From Aselliscus stoliczkanus (Eukaryota; Chordata; Mammalia; Chiroptera; Hipposideridae): a stretch of 64,000 bases of DNA. The notes under the pieces were generated by a model. That model saw only the letters and a program-made list of their open reading frames with translations, made no database searches and was not told the origin of the DNA. Location: positions 105,600,852-105,664,851 of the forward strand of contig CM066728.1 in NCBI GenBank assembly GCA_033961575.1, written 5' to 3'. Below are positions 45,750 through 58,184 of the stretch, in pieces. The translations under genes were made by a program, and so were the position numbers. How positions within the stretch are numbered: position 1 is the first letter of the stretch; each line of letters opens with the position of its first letter.

Positions 45750-46416
45750 GGAGGCCTGCATGGTGGGCCCTACAAACTCAGAGACCAAAATTAACCACAA
45801 AGGATGGTCTGAACATAACCATTCCTAACTAAAAGCAGGTACAGGCAGGTAGTCACATCCTAGGCCTGTAGCTTCCTTGACAAAAGTCAATCTTTGCCTT
45901 AAGTGAGCCTGTCTATTGTTTGTTTTTGTTTTTTTGTTTTTTTGTTTTTAATCTAAGATAACATATCCTTGGAATGTCAGAATAATCCCTTTTACCAGAC
46001 CCACACCCCTGCCCCTACCCACCAGGGCACAACTCATCTCACCAGAGCAGGAAATTACAGAATCCCTCATCATTGTTTTTGTCCTCTGATGGATTACCAT
46101 CTCTATGTGCTGTAAAAAGCTAACTATTAATTATCCTATACACACCAATGTAAAAGAAGTATCTGTCTCTCCAATTCACTTTTTATCCAATCCCAGAGAT
46201 TTCCCTGTTTTGGTTTCTCCCACCCCCTTAATCCACCACCAATGGGTTTCATGTAACCCTCCTCCTTTGATTTCATGTATAAAATAAGCTGCAAACTGTC
46301 ATTTTGCAGGTCATTTTCTCAATCCATTGAGATTTTGCTTCCCAGCAATTGTCATCAGTTTGGCTCAAATAAACTCTTATAAGCTTCCTCTTAGGCTGGA
46401 TGTTTTTGCTTCAACA
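45750..46416 (+). mobile_element. Class I ERV-type LTR
   Basis: It ends ...TTTTTGCTTCAACA with a TATA-like TATAAAATA at 46278 and AATAAA at 46368 in the context TTTGGCTCAAATAAACTC, typical of gammaretrovirus-like LTRs. A T-rich (TTTTTTTG)n insertion lies at about 45918-45950. The left border is not certain. No coding remains are visible. Confidence 0.6.
46278..46286 (+). promoter_or_regulatory. TATA-like box of the class I LTR
   Basis: TATAAAATA 90 bp upstream of the AATAAA, the normal U3/R spacing. Confidence 0.5.
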
Positions 46417-46761
46417 ATAGTCTGAGACCTTTCACACCCTTACCAAGTAGCCAAGGAGAGCCACAGCTTGTCATATTTACCTCCGTCATCATCACTTTGT
46501 GACAACTGTCTATTTAAGTAAGGGCATCTACCATTTATGTTCTTTTAAATATTCCACTTAAGTGAGGGGAAGTCCCCAGTTATAAGCATTACATGGTCAT
46601 AATGGCTTAAAAACTTAATTCATATTATTTATTAGACAAAATTTCTTCATTATCCTAAGAAGTGTATGTGATAGTATATCAAAATATAATTTAGATTTAG
46701 ATTATGGAAGCAAGGTAGGTCAAGATCTGATCTGTAAGTAGACTCAAAACAATATCAAATT

Positions 46762-46909
46762 GGGCCGGCTGAGTGGCTCAGTTGGTTAAGATCTTGCTCA
46801 AGAGTGCGAGCTCTGAGCAACAGGGTCACCAATTCAATTCCCGGCCCGAGCTGAGCTGCTGCTGAGCTGCCAACAGGTAGCAAGATGGCTCAGCTAAAAA
46901 AAAACAAAA
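46762..46909 (+). mobile_element. tRNA-derived SINE, type II (internal deletion)
   Basis: GGGCCGGCTGAGTGGCTCAG, then TTGGTTAAGATCTTGCTCAAG. It lacks about ten bases after GTGCGAGC relative to 58185, and its B-box is altered (ATTCAATTCCC). No clear target duplication, so it is an older copy. Confidence 0.85.
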
Positions 46910-48440
46910 CTGAGTTTTTACGTTTACCCTATTGATTTTGAGATAAGCCAAAAGATGCCATAGTCATCTGGAAATTCTATTAGATTAGAAAGAAGAAAAT
47001 GCCTTTCAGAGAGTTTCCACACTGGGGACTCAGACTACGCCAGGCCCCAGGCTTCATGAGGACAGAAGGTTCTAAGCTCAGGACCTTGCCCCATGGAGCT
47101 CTTCATCTGGCTGTCGGTTAGTATCCCTTAATATCCTTTGTCATAAATTGATGATCTAGTGAAAGAAAAAAGGCAGAATAACATGCATACCATGCATAAT
47201 GTCTAATGTCCACGTAGACTTCAAACCCAGGTTTTAAAACAGAATTGAAAATCAAAATGACAGAAACTGAAGAAACGTGACATCACTTTTTATTTTTAGA
47301 AGTTGCAGTTTGTAACTCAATTGACTATAGCTGAATTTTATGATGCTCGACACACAAAAATCTTGCTGGTATTAACGATGTTCCTTCGGTGATATACTTC
47401 ATTAGATTATCAGAATTGTCAGCTCTAATAATACCATTTTTTCAGTTGTGAAAAACTGCTCTAAAGGTATATCCATGGGGACAGTGCACTCTCTGGAGTG
47501 TAGGTTTGTATTTGCTTCAACTGTGAAATGTCCGCCGAAAGCTGGTTCTTGCAACTGGCCCTTCTGGGCTTATACAAGTACCTGCTAAAGCCTGCACTGT
47601 GTGGCTACAGTGAATAATAGCTTTTTCATGCAGAATGTAGAAAAAAATATTTGGATTAGTGGTCATTTGAGAGCTTATAATTTCCTATACTTGAATAATT
47701 TAATAATTTCAAAGTTCATTTCTAATTACCATGACTCGTCAAGTAACTAGTGCTTCGAATGAAATGAGTCATAGCCTCAGTATCACTCCTAGGAGACCGT
47801 AGTTAGGATCAAGGATTCTTAGTTATACTCAGGTCCTGAGGGGCATCAGTAAAAGAACACCCGGAGGAAAGGAAAGTTGGATTAGCAGGAAGCCAAGTCA
47901 CTTCCTATGATCATCTGACAGGATCAGGTGTGAACACCAAATGCCTCCTCACCTTTTAAATTTAAGAGTTGAGCAGACTACCTGCACCTCCTTTACTGGA
48001 GACCACCCCCCACACACACACTTGACTTTCTTTTATCAGATTCCTAATAATAGGAAATCCCCAGCAAGCCCTGCCTTTGCACGCCAGCCAGCAAAGGGAA
48101 GATGGTATCAAAGGAAAGAGGTCACAGAGGGCATCACTGTCCTCCAGTTTTGTCTGCATAAACCCTGCACTCTTCCCCAAAAAAGGCCCACCTCCTACAA
48201 TAATCCCATTAGATTTGTATGAAGTTTATTTTTTCCATGAACTTCATCTAAATTCTTGGTTTTTCGGGGTAAAGCGAATGGAAGGTATTTCTTAAATTCC
48301 TTGGATATGCAAAAAAATGGGCTGTCTAAAATGCAGATGTCCTTTGCCTATAGAAGCCTATTAATGAAATGCTAATATGAGCCTCTGAACCAGAATAAGA
48401 TTTTCACTGATGACTCATCAAAAGACCACGAAAATAATAC
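46910..48440. other. Unassigned stretch
   Basis: 47010-47165 (CAGACTACGCCAGGCCCCAG, then TTAATATCCTTTGTCATAAA) vaguely resembles an LTR end but is not called. No gene is seen. Confidence 0.4.
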
Positions 48441-48570
48441 CTATATATATACATATACTCATATACCTATATACATACATTTACCTATATACATACATAC
48501 ACACACACACGTACATACATATTTATATCTTCGTGTGTGTGCATGTGTATGTGTGTGTGTGTGTGTGTCT
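48441..48570 (+). repeat. Compound (TATACA)n(CA)n(TG)n microsatellite
   Basis: ATATATACATATAC blocks, then ACACACACAC and GTGTGTGTGTGTGTGTGT. The overlapping Tyr/Ile/His-rich frame is an artefact. Confidence 0.92.
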
Positions 48571-49239
48571 TAAAGTCAAGTTCATTAGACTTATTGCAGT
48601 AAGGAAGAAGACTATATTGACAGATATCAGTAGTGTCTGATGGGGGAATGTCAGTGGAGAGTTATTTATACATGTTGGGGTCTGGGTCATATGGTTTAAG
48701 GCAGGATTTTCAAGGTGAGGACCAGATTGTGATTGGGCAATACATGTGACCTAATAATAATGCAAGATTGGTAAACACAGTGAGACCAGATTCTTGCAGC
48801 AAGTCTGATTATCTGATAACTGAATTGTTCGCCCACGTGAACAATCTATTAGAACAATCTATTCATTTCATATGAGAGCTGTTAGCACAGATGAGCTGAC
48901 TCTTGGCCCAGATAAACTGGATTGTAAAAACTTCCTGAATCAAAGTGAATTTTTTTCTTATTTAAATCAGTTTAGTGTCTTCCTGGTCAATGATTTCCTG
49001 GAACAAACAGATAATTCATATCTATGCCTCTTTTATACATCAGCCTATAGCACCAGGCTTTTTACTCACACAGGAAAACAGCCAAACCAAAGACAGGATT
49101 TTGGAGCTAACGGCAGAGATTACAATATTATATATTTGAAATCTATTTACCTTTTTTTTATATAATAACACCATCCTCATATTTTAGAGAGCAGAAAGTT
49201 GTCTATTTAAAGCCATATTCCAAAACTCACCTTCGAAAT
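48571..49239. other. Unassigned stretch
   Basis: Contains a short direct repeat GAACAATCTATT (48839 and 48853). A 97-codon frame at 48872-49165 shows no motif. Confidence 0.45.
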
Positions 49240-49395
49240 AAATACCCACTCTCCCCTTCCAGAGGTGACAATTATCCTGACTTCTAAGAATATAAATTAG
49301 TATTTTATGGCTTTGAAATTTATATAATGAAACTCTGCTATTTATTCTTTTATTTCTGACTTCTTTCATTCAACATTCTCAACATTGTAACAAAT
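49240..49395 (-). mobile_element. Old L1 3' region fragment
   Basis: CTCCCCTTCCAGAGGTGACA, ATTATCCTGACTTCTAAG, TTTATATAATGAAACTCTGC and TTTCATTCAACATTCTC match the antisense L1 segment (CCCCAGAGGTAACCACTATCC ... TTCACTCAACATTATG). Confidence 0.65.
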
Positions 49396-49684
49396 CACAG
49401 AACATAATTGCAACAAATTATTAAAGAATAATGATCAGCTGACATTGAGTCAGAGTTATTTTATAAGTGCATTTTCCTGAGCTGATGAGTATGATGGAGG
49501 AATTTTACTTGCAAACTATGTATGACACACAATTATTCAGTTAAATTGAGCAAACGTCTTCACACATTATAAATTTCTCGTTTACAAAAATAAACAACTT
49601 ATTTCCACTCTTCATGAAACTTGCATTAAAATAGACCTTCCATATGCATATACCCAGCAAGTAACAATCAATTTAATATTTGTT

Positions 49685-49891
49685 TTAGACAGTCATCTGT
49701 TACGATTGAATTGTATCCCCGAAAGGATATGTTGAAATGCTCATCCCCAGTACCTCAGAATGTGACCTTGTTTGGGAAAATGGCCTTTGCAGCTATAATT
49801 AGCTATCTTAAGATGAGTTCATAGTGGGGTAGAGTGGGCCCTTGATTCAATATAGCTGGGTCTATATGAGGGCAATTTGGACACAGATGCG

Positions 49892-49937
<46 letters not shown>

Positions 49938-50125
49938 GAAACACTATGTGAAGAAACACACAGAGGAGAAGACCATGTAAAGATGAAGCAGAGGTTGGAG
50001 CCATCCCATCACCAACCAAGGAGAACTGGAGGCTACCAGGGCTGGAAGATGCAAGGAAAGATCGTCTCCTAGAGGAACTGGGGGAATGTGGATTTAAGCA
50101 GTTTTCTAAGGTCCCTATGAACCTA
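49685..50125 (+). mobile_element. MaLR-type LTR with internal (CA)n
   Basis: TGTTACGATTGAATTGTATCC, GATATGTTGAAATGCTCATC, CCCAGTACCTCAGAATGTGAC, CTTGTTTGGGAAAATGGCC and GAAGACCATGTAAAGATGAAG follow the family consensus closely. The (CA)n at 49899-49934 sits where the consensus has ACACACACAC. The 3' end is not clear. Confidence 0.8.
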
Positions 50126-51739
50126 TAAAGACAAACGACCAGCAGAGGATACCAGAAAACTGATGGCTCGCCCTCTCCCTGGAGCTAGTACTGATAACGT
50201 TATTGAAGTATTAATCAAAGAATATTAAATAATTTTGTGTATATCTGAGCTGCTACAATGATGGTGTTTATGAGAAAAAATATTCTCCTTGTCCAATGAA
50301 AAATATCAAAGACTTGAACATCTTCTCCACTGGAAATATATAGCAGAAATGTGAAATATAACAACTTGGGGTTTTTCTATGGGCAATATCCCAATGAAAA
50401 ATTCAAAGGCTCCTATAGATAGATCATTCCTAAGCCTGAAGCAAAATATTTCAAACTTAGATCTCAGACTAGTGGTTTAGGCATTCCCAATCCACAGCAT
50501 CTCTTAAATAATGCACTGATATATATAAAGCTTTTCAATAGCTGGGCCAATATCTTTATATAGCTCAGCAATAATTTGTTATACATGCTATATATAAAAG
50601 CTATATATCTTACATTATTGTGCAGAAGTATTATTAGTTAGCAACACATTTACTTGGGCATGCAAAGTGATACGCTAGCATTTTTAAACAAGGTTAAAAA
50701 ACACTCTAAATACACACACAAAGTATTAAATTGCCTAAAATATAGCACTTTGTAAAAAGCAACTATCCAAATACTCTGACTCAAATTAACTAAAATGTAT
50801 AACCTAGCCTTGCATTTCTATGAGACTATATTTACTGGGCTCATGATCAGGATTTATTAGTAGGAAAATGCTATGTGACCAAAGATTAGATGTACTTTGG
50901 TATTTTGGTCATGTGAAAAGACGAAGGGCACATTCTAATTTTAGATAACCACGTTTTGAGAAAAAATAATTAGAGAAATGGAATTTTTAAATAAATGATC
51001 ATTATAATGTCATTTATAACATTGAATTGTAGGGATGTGTTTGATGTTTAGATTCCGGATTAGATAATCTTAGACTTTAATTTATTGCATGTCAAATTGC
51101 CAGTGGATGATAGGTAAGAACTCAAAGAAAGATCTTTAGACTTTTAAGTGATTATATTTAATTTTATAGAAGAGAATCTTATTTTAAATAAAAAAATATT
51201 ATATCAAAAGCATCAAACCATGTGTTAATAATTTATTGATGTGTAGAAATACTATCAGATTTTGAACAAAAGGTTTAATTAAAGTGAAGCTCAGAAAACC
51301 AATTTATTTCTTTTAGGTCTATTGGTGAATATCTGTGTGTGCGTGTATGAATTATATACTGTCTGCTCATTTTGACCACTCAACTAAAAAATTAACGTAG
51401 GTTTATAATTTTCTCTAAAAGTGATTAGCCCAGTTGATGTGCAGATGGATAATACAAGGTATGGAAGCAATGTTGAGTGCTGGGAGACCAATTAGGTGTC
51501 TGGCACAGTTGTATGTAGACCAAGGGTGGTGGCCTGAACAGGATGCTGGTGGAAATAACAATGAGTGAGCAGAAGTGGAACACATCTTGGAGAAAGAATC
51601 GAAAGAAACTGAAGATCAATGAGTGAGAAGGAAGGATCAAGAATGATTTCTAGATTTCTGGCTGGTAGACCACATGGAGGGTAATGTCACTCATTGAAAT
51701 GAACATCAGTAATTTGAATAGTTAATTATCACAACAGTT
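50126..51739. other. AT-rich stretch with no recognised gene
   Basis: Nothing recognised. Confidence 0.5.
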
Positions 51740-52545
51740 CTTGACCTTCACTTGTGATTAGAGAAACATGAATTAATAGAAAAATGAGTTATGACATCAC
51801 TACTAATATGTAACACCTAACCACTTGGTGAAGGTGAAAAATGGAAACACCAATATGCAGATGGTGAAACTATTAATTGATCATACCTCCTCAAGGAGAA
51901 GTTTGGCAACACTTAGTCAAGTTGAACAGGCAAACACCCTGCGACTAAGCAATGGAGGGTTGTCTCTAGAGAAATGCTCACATGTTTGCCATAGGAGACA
52001 CATACAAGCATCTTCACTGCAGTGCTGTTTGTCATTGCAAAGCAGAAAGCCTGCATAAATCCTTTTCAGGAATTCTGGTTGCTATAATTTTTTTCAAAGA
52101 ATAGAATATTCTATAGCAACAAAAAGAAAGACATTGAACTTAGATGCACTAACATGGATAAATGACTAATGTGTGAGCTGAAGTTTAAAAATTACAAAGG
52201 ATATGTACATTATCATACTGCTTTTGCAAGTTTTAAAAGCACAACACAATCCCATGTATCATCAACAGGAATTCAAATTACAAAATTATACCTAGGAATG
52301 ATGAGCACCGTTTTATTGTAGTAATTACCACTAGGGAAGAAAAAAAGGCATGGGGAGCTTTATATATGCAATACAAAACATACCAAAGAATTCAAAATAA
52401 TAACTTCTGGTGGGGAAATTATGAGTGAATTTTATTTCCTTCGTTATAATATTTTTGTGGGTTTTTTTCATTTTAATGACAAATAATTTTAACAGTTCAT
52501 AAAAGTATTCACTAAAATATCATTTAAATTATACTTCTTAAATCA
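51740..52545 (+). mobile_element. Old L1 3' UTR fragment
   Basis: GATTAGAGAAACATGAATTAA, GTTATGACATCACTACTAATA, AGTTTGGCAACACTTAGTCAA, AGAGAAATGCTCACATGTTTG, CACTGCAGTGCTGTTTGTCAT and AGACATTGAACTTAGATGCAC lie in the order of the L1 3' UTR (GATATCACTACACACC, CAGTTTGGCAGTTTC, TCATAGCAGCTTTATTCG). Confidence 0.7.
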
Positions 52546-53099
52546 TAACAATAGCCATCCCTTACTATACTTAAATTATTTGTATATGGTGTTTTCAAAA
52601 GAAACGTGTATACATAGATATATACATACTTTGGCAACAATATATGCCAGGCCGTGGATGCTTTTATTTGCCACCAAGCATTCAGAAGCTATACACTGAT
52701 AACTTATTGTTGTCTCAGTCTCACTTGTCTCTGTGTGCCTCCACCAGCTCTTCAGAAATAACCATGGAATTGGTTATGTCAGCCTTAGTCAAATCTGAGT
52801 TCTAAATCTGTAATATATCACTATATTATAGTTTAGAAAATCAAAGGCAAGAAGTTGTGACTTGACCAAAGTCAGAATAACGAACCAAGTTTTGTAATGC
52901 CTTATGTGTTTAGGAAAGTGGGGCCGGAGCAGACAATCCCGGTTACTCAGCCTGCCTCTGACCCTCATCCCCTGGGCAACTTTGCAAAAACCATTTAGTC
53001 TTGACAAGATGCAGTTTCCTTTGCTAAGGTAGGGTCTGCATCTCTGCACTGTCCATGTGTTTCACGTAATTTTTTTCTCACTTAATTCCTTAGCAACTT
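52546..53099. other. Unassigned stretch, weak MIR-like part
   Basis: 52920-53010 (CTGCCTCTGACCCTCATCC, CTGGGCAACTTTGC, TGCAGTTTCC) may be a diverged MIR. Otherwise nothing. Confidence 0.35.
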
Positions 53100-53235
53100 T
53101 GAGAGGAGATCTTATTGCCACCATTTGATACTCAGGGAAATATACGTTCACCAGGCTAATGTCCCCAAGTTGGTAAGTGGCCCAGTCAACACTTCAACCC
53201 TTGTTTTCTGACCCCCTGCTTCCCATTCTTATCAT
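53100..53235 (-). repeat. MIR SINE
   Basis: TTATTGCCACCATTTGATAC, TCAGGGAAATATACG, CCCAAGTTGGTAAGTGGCCC and CAACCCTTGTTTTCTGACCC follow antisense MIR order (CCCCATTTTACAGATGAGGAAAC ... CTAGTAAGTGGC ... GTCTGACTCC). Confidence 0.65.
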
Positions 53236-54337
53236 CAAGTCGCAGCATTTAGTCTGCTGAATGCATTGGCATATGTGAGCTTTCTGTAAAGAACATAAAA
53301 GGAGTTTATGTTCAAGCTGAGAACTTTAAAGCATACCATAAGTAGAGCTTATCAATATCAACAAGCTATTAACTCAAACGTGATCTGCTGAAAACAGAGA
53401 AAATCAGTCAAATCACAGACAAAGCAGTCAGCAGTCAGACCAGAGTCTTCTTCACATGCCTTCTATAGGAGCAATGTTTTCATGCCATGATTATTTATGT
53501 AGTACCATCAAATCTGTCTTACCTCCTCATCCTTTGCCCCATCTTTAAGTCACCCTCCCACCCCTCCACCCCCAGACAAATGTTTTTTTACAGATGGGGC
53601 TGGTGGAGGAATTACACTTAGAAAATAAAAGACTCTAATTAACTATAAGTCATTTTGCCCTATAATAAGCCTGGAATCATAAAACTCATTCTGGGTCATA
53701 CAAATAAAAAGATCAAAGTGGATGTATGCATAAGGAATGAGGAGTGAGCATTGAGGTTAGATAAAGGACATGGGACATATAACCATGCTGAATAGCAAAT
53801 CCCAGGGGAAAACCCAAATGACTCAGTGTGCTATATTTTTTTAATGACTGAATGTGATCTTAAGGTTTTCTTTGTAGACATATATGCCCTTAACACTCGT
53901 AAAATTATACACCTTCTAAAGTCACCATAGCTCATTCCATGCCCGTGTTTTGAGAACTTTTTACCTTATGTTTTGCCTCCAAGGATCTTTGAATTTTTGA
54001 AAATGAGATCAATATAAGTCTCAGGGAAATGGATCTTCATAATTTATATTTTTTTGATAATTTCTAAGCAAACGAATTCTGCTCTAGGTTAGACACAGTG
54101 ATGAATTTCATGTCCCAGAGAATATTGGTAATTTAAGTTCTCTGCACTCTGAATTTCTTTATTGATTTTACTTAACCCTTAGGATTCAATTTAAAATGAA
54201 ATGTTCACTTCTAATAGAGATATGGAAAGAATTCGGGGATAAAGCAATCATGGTAGCACCTACCCAAATGTTATTTCACTTTTGATTTGTCATTTCTTTC
54301 TTAATTCTCTTACCTATTATTTCTTTTGTTTTGGCAG
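53236..54337. other. Unassigned stretch
   Basis: Nothing recognised. Confidence 0.45.
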
Positions 54338-54472
54338 GAATGGAGCCCAGGTGTCATTTTAAGAATCTTGGATAAATTAAAATTAACCGAGGGAAGCTAT
54401 CCTGTTCCTGAGCTTGAATCCTGATTTCTCTGGGCCCCAGTAACTCTCAGGGAGATGGAAGATCTAAAGGAA
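54338..54472 (+). other. Candidate exon (135 nt) with strong splice borders
   Basis: The acceptor is excellent (CCTATTATTTCTTTTGTTTT then GGCAG) and the donor is GAA|GTGAGT. In phase 0 the first 28 codons are open (EWSPGVILRILDKLKLTEGS then YPVPELES) before TGA at 54422. An in-frame stop with a following donor argues against an ordinary internal coding exon. A non-coding RNA exon, a poison exon or a pseudo-exon fits better. The peptide is not recognised. Confidence 0.28.
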
Positions 54473-54639
54473 GTGAGTACATTTGGGGCACTCTGGGAAA
54501 TGCAGTTATTTCCAGGTGACAAGGAGAGTCCTTGTTGATTCCTCTTTACATCAAAATTATTATTCGAATTTGGAATCACATTTTTTCCCACAATGCATTT
54601 TGTTTATGTTTGTTTAACAAAGAACTGTGTACGCACTGT

Positions 54640-54715
54640 CCTAAGTGCTTTACATATGAGAACAAACTTGGTCATCACTTGGTCATCACTGTACCCCATT
54701 TGACAGATTAAATCT
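54640..54715 (-). repeat. MIR fragment
   Basis: GTCCTAAGTGCTTTACATATG and CCCCATTTGACAGATTAAA match antisense MIR. An 11-bp duplication (GGTCATCACTT) lies within it at 54670-54690. Confidence 0.6.
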
Positions 54716-55784
54716 GTGTGGAGGATGCGGAGAAAAGGAAAGTCTTGTACACTGTTGGTGCAAGAATCTTTTAACTTTTCAGGAGAACTGATTCCACCAG
54801 GGAAGGTGAATGTGCAGGGGCGGCATTGCTAGCAGGCACAATGAAGGGCCCCCTTAAATGGCTCTGTCTCATGGTCTCATGTGACACTTTGTGGGAGAGT
54901 TGTCAGCAGCTTTTCTTTTTGGGTTTCCTTAATCACTGAAATTGAATTCCCTATAATGGCTCTTCTGGCTGCCTTTTCACCCTCCCTGGCCCTCCACCCA
55001 ACTCATCTCTCAAAATTCTGTGAAAATACTAACTTGCATTATGTGTATGAGACCCCAAGAAAAATGTTACTTCGACTTGAAATACTCATGTAATCAGAAA
55101 AAAAAACAATACATAATTCTAAGAGACAATGTAGGTCAGAGTTCCTGGCATATATTGGTGGATATCAGGCCAGTTTCCCATACATCCTTTTATAGAAAGC
55201 TATCCCCACCTCTACCTCCCACCCCCTACAAGCACACACACATACATAAAGAAACATATGCACACACGAAACTTGCTTGGATTTTACCTAGAGGCTGAAA
55301 ACACTCATGATCACATAACACAGGCCAGGTAACTTGCCATTGATCTTCCATTTCTGCACTGTACATGAGTAAATTACAAGGGTCTCCATAACCCCATGAG
55401 GTAACTCATGGGTCATTAAGAGTATATGTCCTTTTCTTATAATAATTATAATTGCAAGTCATTTACATAGACATCCCATTTAGAAGGATTTGTTTCTATT
55501 TCCAGTATAACTTAAAAAAAAATTAACCATCTTTGAGAATGACCATCTAGATGTATCATATAAAGAAAGGCTCTATTAACTCATGTTTCTGACAATAACA
55601 GCCGGCTGTATTTTTTGGTTGTGGAACCAGATAAACAGATCCTTGCTGATTCACACCAGCTTTACATGGCTGGCACCAGAGTTTAGAGGTAACAATCACA
55701 AAAAGAGATTTTTTTTTCCCATGAATTTAACCATAAAATACACAGAATTCTTACAGCCAAGAGGAATAATACAGCTTAATCTCC
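54716..55784. other. Unassigned stretch
   Basis: No gene recognised. The 97-codon frame at 55583-55876 runs through a MIR and is not credible. Confidence 0.45.
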
Positions 55785-55872
55785 CCACTTCATGGGAAGA
55801 AACTGAGGCTCAGACTGAGGTACTCAATTTAGTTGGAATTAAACTGAGGCCATCTAAGGTTCTTTTCCATGA
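55785..55872 (-). repeat. MIR fragment
   Basis: GGGAAGAAACTGAGGCTCAG, then ACTGAGGTACTC, GTTGGAATTAAACTGAGGCC and ATCTAAGGTTCTTTTCC match the central antisense MIR (GAGGAAACTGAGGCTCAGAG). Confidence 0.6.
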
Positions 55873-56269
55873 CTAGTCAGTAATGTTTATAAAACAAGGT
55901 TAGGTGTCCATTTACACAGATTGATGTACATTTCTATGCTCTGCATAATTATTTAACTGTTTTATGAATGTTTTTATGTACGTACACTGAGTTTTCTATA
56001 AAAAGTGTGATGGGAGAATTACTGTGCAATCTGCTACCAAATGGTATGTTGGGTTTACAACACTTGTATCTTTTTTTCAAGTTCATGAAATTTATCCAAT
56101 CGAATCTAGATAATGAAATGTCAAGCAGATTTTACAATGAAGACATTTCTCTGAATTTTTAAATATTCTCTCTGCAAAGCAGAAGAGGTTTCATTGTTAA
56201 GGAGTCAAATGTCTTAGTTATAAATACATTACTAAAATAATTTTAACTGTACAGAGGCACTTAGAAAAT
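55873..56269. other. AT-rich stretch
   Basis: Nothing recognised. Confidence 0.45.
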
Positions 56270-56280
56270 AAATTGTGCCT

Positions 56281-56428
56281 GGGCCGGCCGAGTGGCACAG
56301 TGGTTAAGCGCGGGCTTGGGAAGCCAGCGGTCCCGGTGCCATCCCACATATGAGGGCCAGTTACACTGACCTCAAAAAAAACAAAAACAACAACAACAAC
56401 AACAAAAAAAAAGTAAAGAAAAGAAAAG
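56281..56428 (+). mobile_element. tRNA-derived SINE, short type I, with (CAA)n tail
   Basis: GGGCCGGCCGAGTGGCACAG, hairpin GGGCTT/AAGCC, body AGGGCCAGTTACACTGACCTC, then AAAAACAACAACAACAACA and AAAAGAAAAG tail. Duplications AAATTGTGCCT lie at 56270-56280 and 56429-56439. The B-box is damaged (GGTGCCATCCC). Confidence 0.9.
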
Positions 56429-56439
56429 AAATTGTGCCT

Positions 56440-56701
56440 AAAACCAGGTGAGACATTAGCATTGCAAGTAGATAAAGAAATGGTGGTGATTGCTCTATGA
56501 AAATTACAAAGGAAATAAATGCAAGCTTAAAAAATCTAAGTGCACTAAACAAAGAAGCACTAAACTAAAAACTATCAAAATAAATAAAGCGTAGACAAAT
56601 GAATAGAGACAAGTATCCCATACACACGCATGATCAATGTGCACTGGTTTAGAGTGGCTTGTGTACATTTTTAACGGGGGAAGGTTTTAAAAGGAGGTTA
56701 T
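56440..56701. other. AT-rich stretch
   Basis: Nothing recognised. Confidence 0.45.
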
Positions 56702-57150
56702 GCTAGTTTCCTGTAGGTGTTTTAACAGATTACCACAAACTTGGTGGCTGAAAACACACACACTCTTATTGTCTTACAGTTCGCTAGGCCCAAAGGCTGA
56801 AATCAGTTTCACTGGGTTAAAGCCAAGGCCTGGGGAAGCCTTGCTCTGTCTAGAGGTTCTAGAGAAGAATGTTTGCCTGGCTCCTTCCATTTCTGGAGGC
56901 TGCCCATGTCCCTTGGCTTCTGGCTGCATCACTACAACCTCTGTTTCTACAGCTACATGGCCTTCTCCTCCATTGTAGTCAGATTTCACTCTGCCTCTCT
57001 GTTTTCAAGAACGTTTGTGATTGCATTTAGAGTCCACTTGTAGCATCCAGGATAATTGCATCTACAAAGCCCCTTTTGTGGCATAAGGTAACAGGTGCCA
57101 GGGATTACAATGTGGGTGTCTTTAGGCTTATTATTGAGTCTACCACAGAA
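56702..57150 (-). mobile_element. MaLR-type LTR
   Basis: GCTAGTTTCCTGTAGGTG, ACAGATTACCACAAACTTGG, TGGCTGAAAACACACAC, CTTACAGTTCGCTAGGCCC and TTATTGAGTCTACCACAG form the reverse of the LTR family at 33768 and 49685 (TAGTTTCCTAGGGCTGCC ... TACCACAAACTGGGTGGC). Confidence 0.8.
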
Positions 57151-58060
57151 ACACTGGGATTATTCCTGATAAACAAGTTAGAAAACGCAGTTAGAATTCC
57201 CTAAAAATCTCTAGATTAGTAGGACATTAACCCTCTGACTTCCTCAGCCCTCAATAGCATTGGTAATGTTGGAAAATCTTACCTTAGGTTTATGTCAATA
57301 ATTCATTGAACCTGCACCATCACTAGACGCAAGTTTTGCCAGAAAATAGTAGATATTTATCTTTGAATCTTTCCTTAGACAAGCAATTGGGAGGGACTTT
57401 TAAATTACATTACGAGAATGTTAACATTGATCCTTAAAGCTATTCCATAATGACTCATTATTGGTATATAACCATCCCTTATTGAAACAATAAATCCTAA
57501 ATGCTGATCAAAATAATGATAACAAATGATAACAAAGACTGAGAATGAACTAGGCTTTTGGGTAAATTGGATCAATGGAAGAAGGCTGATTACTTCATTT
57601 TTTTAAAATTAAAGTATCCACTAATTATAATATTTAATTAAATGGCTGATAGGTAAAAGATATTTATTCCATATACTTATATACTATAAAGTGAAGTAAG
57701 TATTTAAATAGTTGGGAAATTATGTAGCAAATTAAGGTGCTTGGTAACTATAATTGATTATTCAAGAGAAAAATCATTTCTTTTCAATAATAGCTATTTT
57801 GTCTAAATTTGCTTCACCTCTTTATTTTCTCAGGTAGGCACAGCTTAAAGCAAGATACATTGAACTTTTGTTAGATAAGAGGTTCACATTTACAGTGGAA
57901 AGCTCCGTATACAGTACTTTCTGAAGCCATCTGCCCAGGGCTGTCTTACAGCACCTGCAAACAACCTTGTGGTGCAATTGGGAGCTGACCAACTCAACAC
58001 ACTCTGACGTTTAGAAGAAGAGCAAGAGGAAGAAGGAGGATGGGGAGGAAGTAAAGAAGA
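57151..58060. other. AT-rich stretch with no recognised gene
   Basis: Nothing recognised apart from purine-rich sequence at the right end. Confidence 0.5.
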
Positions 58061-58112
58061 GTGGGGGAAAGGAAGGAAAGGAGGGAGGGTGGAAGGAAGG
58101 AAGGAAGGAAGA
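58061..58112 (+). repeat. (GGAA)n-rich purine tract
   Basis: GGAAAGGAAGGAAAGGAGGG, then five GGAA repeats. (GGAA)n can act as an ETS-factor site array. No function is shown here. Confidence 0.9.
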
Positions 58113-58184
58113 GATGCTCCTGGCTATTATAATTGGGATCTTCCAAAAATACAATCACCTGACTCTTTAAAAAAATAAAAATGA

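Noticed and set aside
20694..54472. One multi-exon + strand coding gene joining the candidates at 20694, 32294 and 54338
   Set aside because: Reading phases do not chain: after the phase 0 end of the first, the second stops within nine codons. The second ends in phase 1, and the third then stops after about 11 codons.
55583..55876. 97-codon frame on +
   Set aside because: Overlaps a MIR at its end and shows no motif or splice context.
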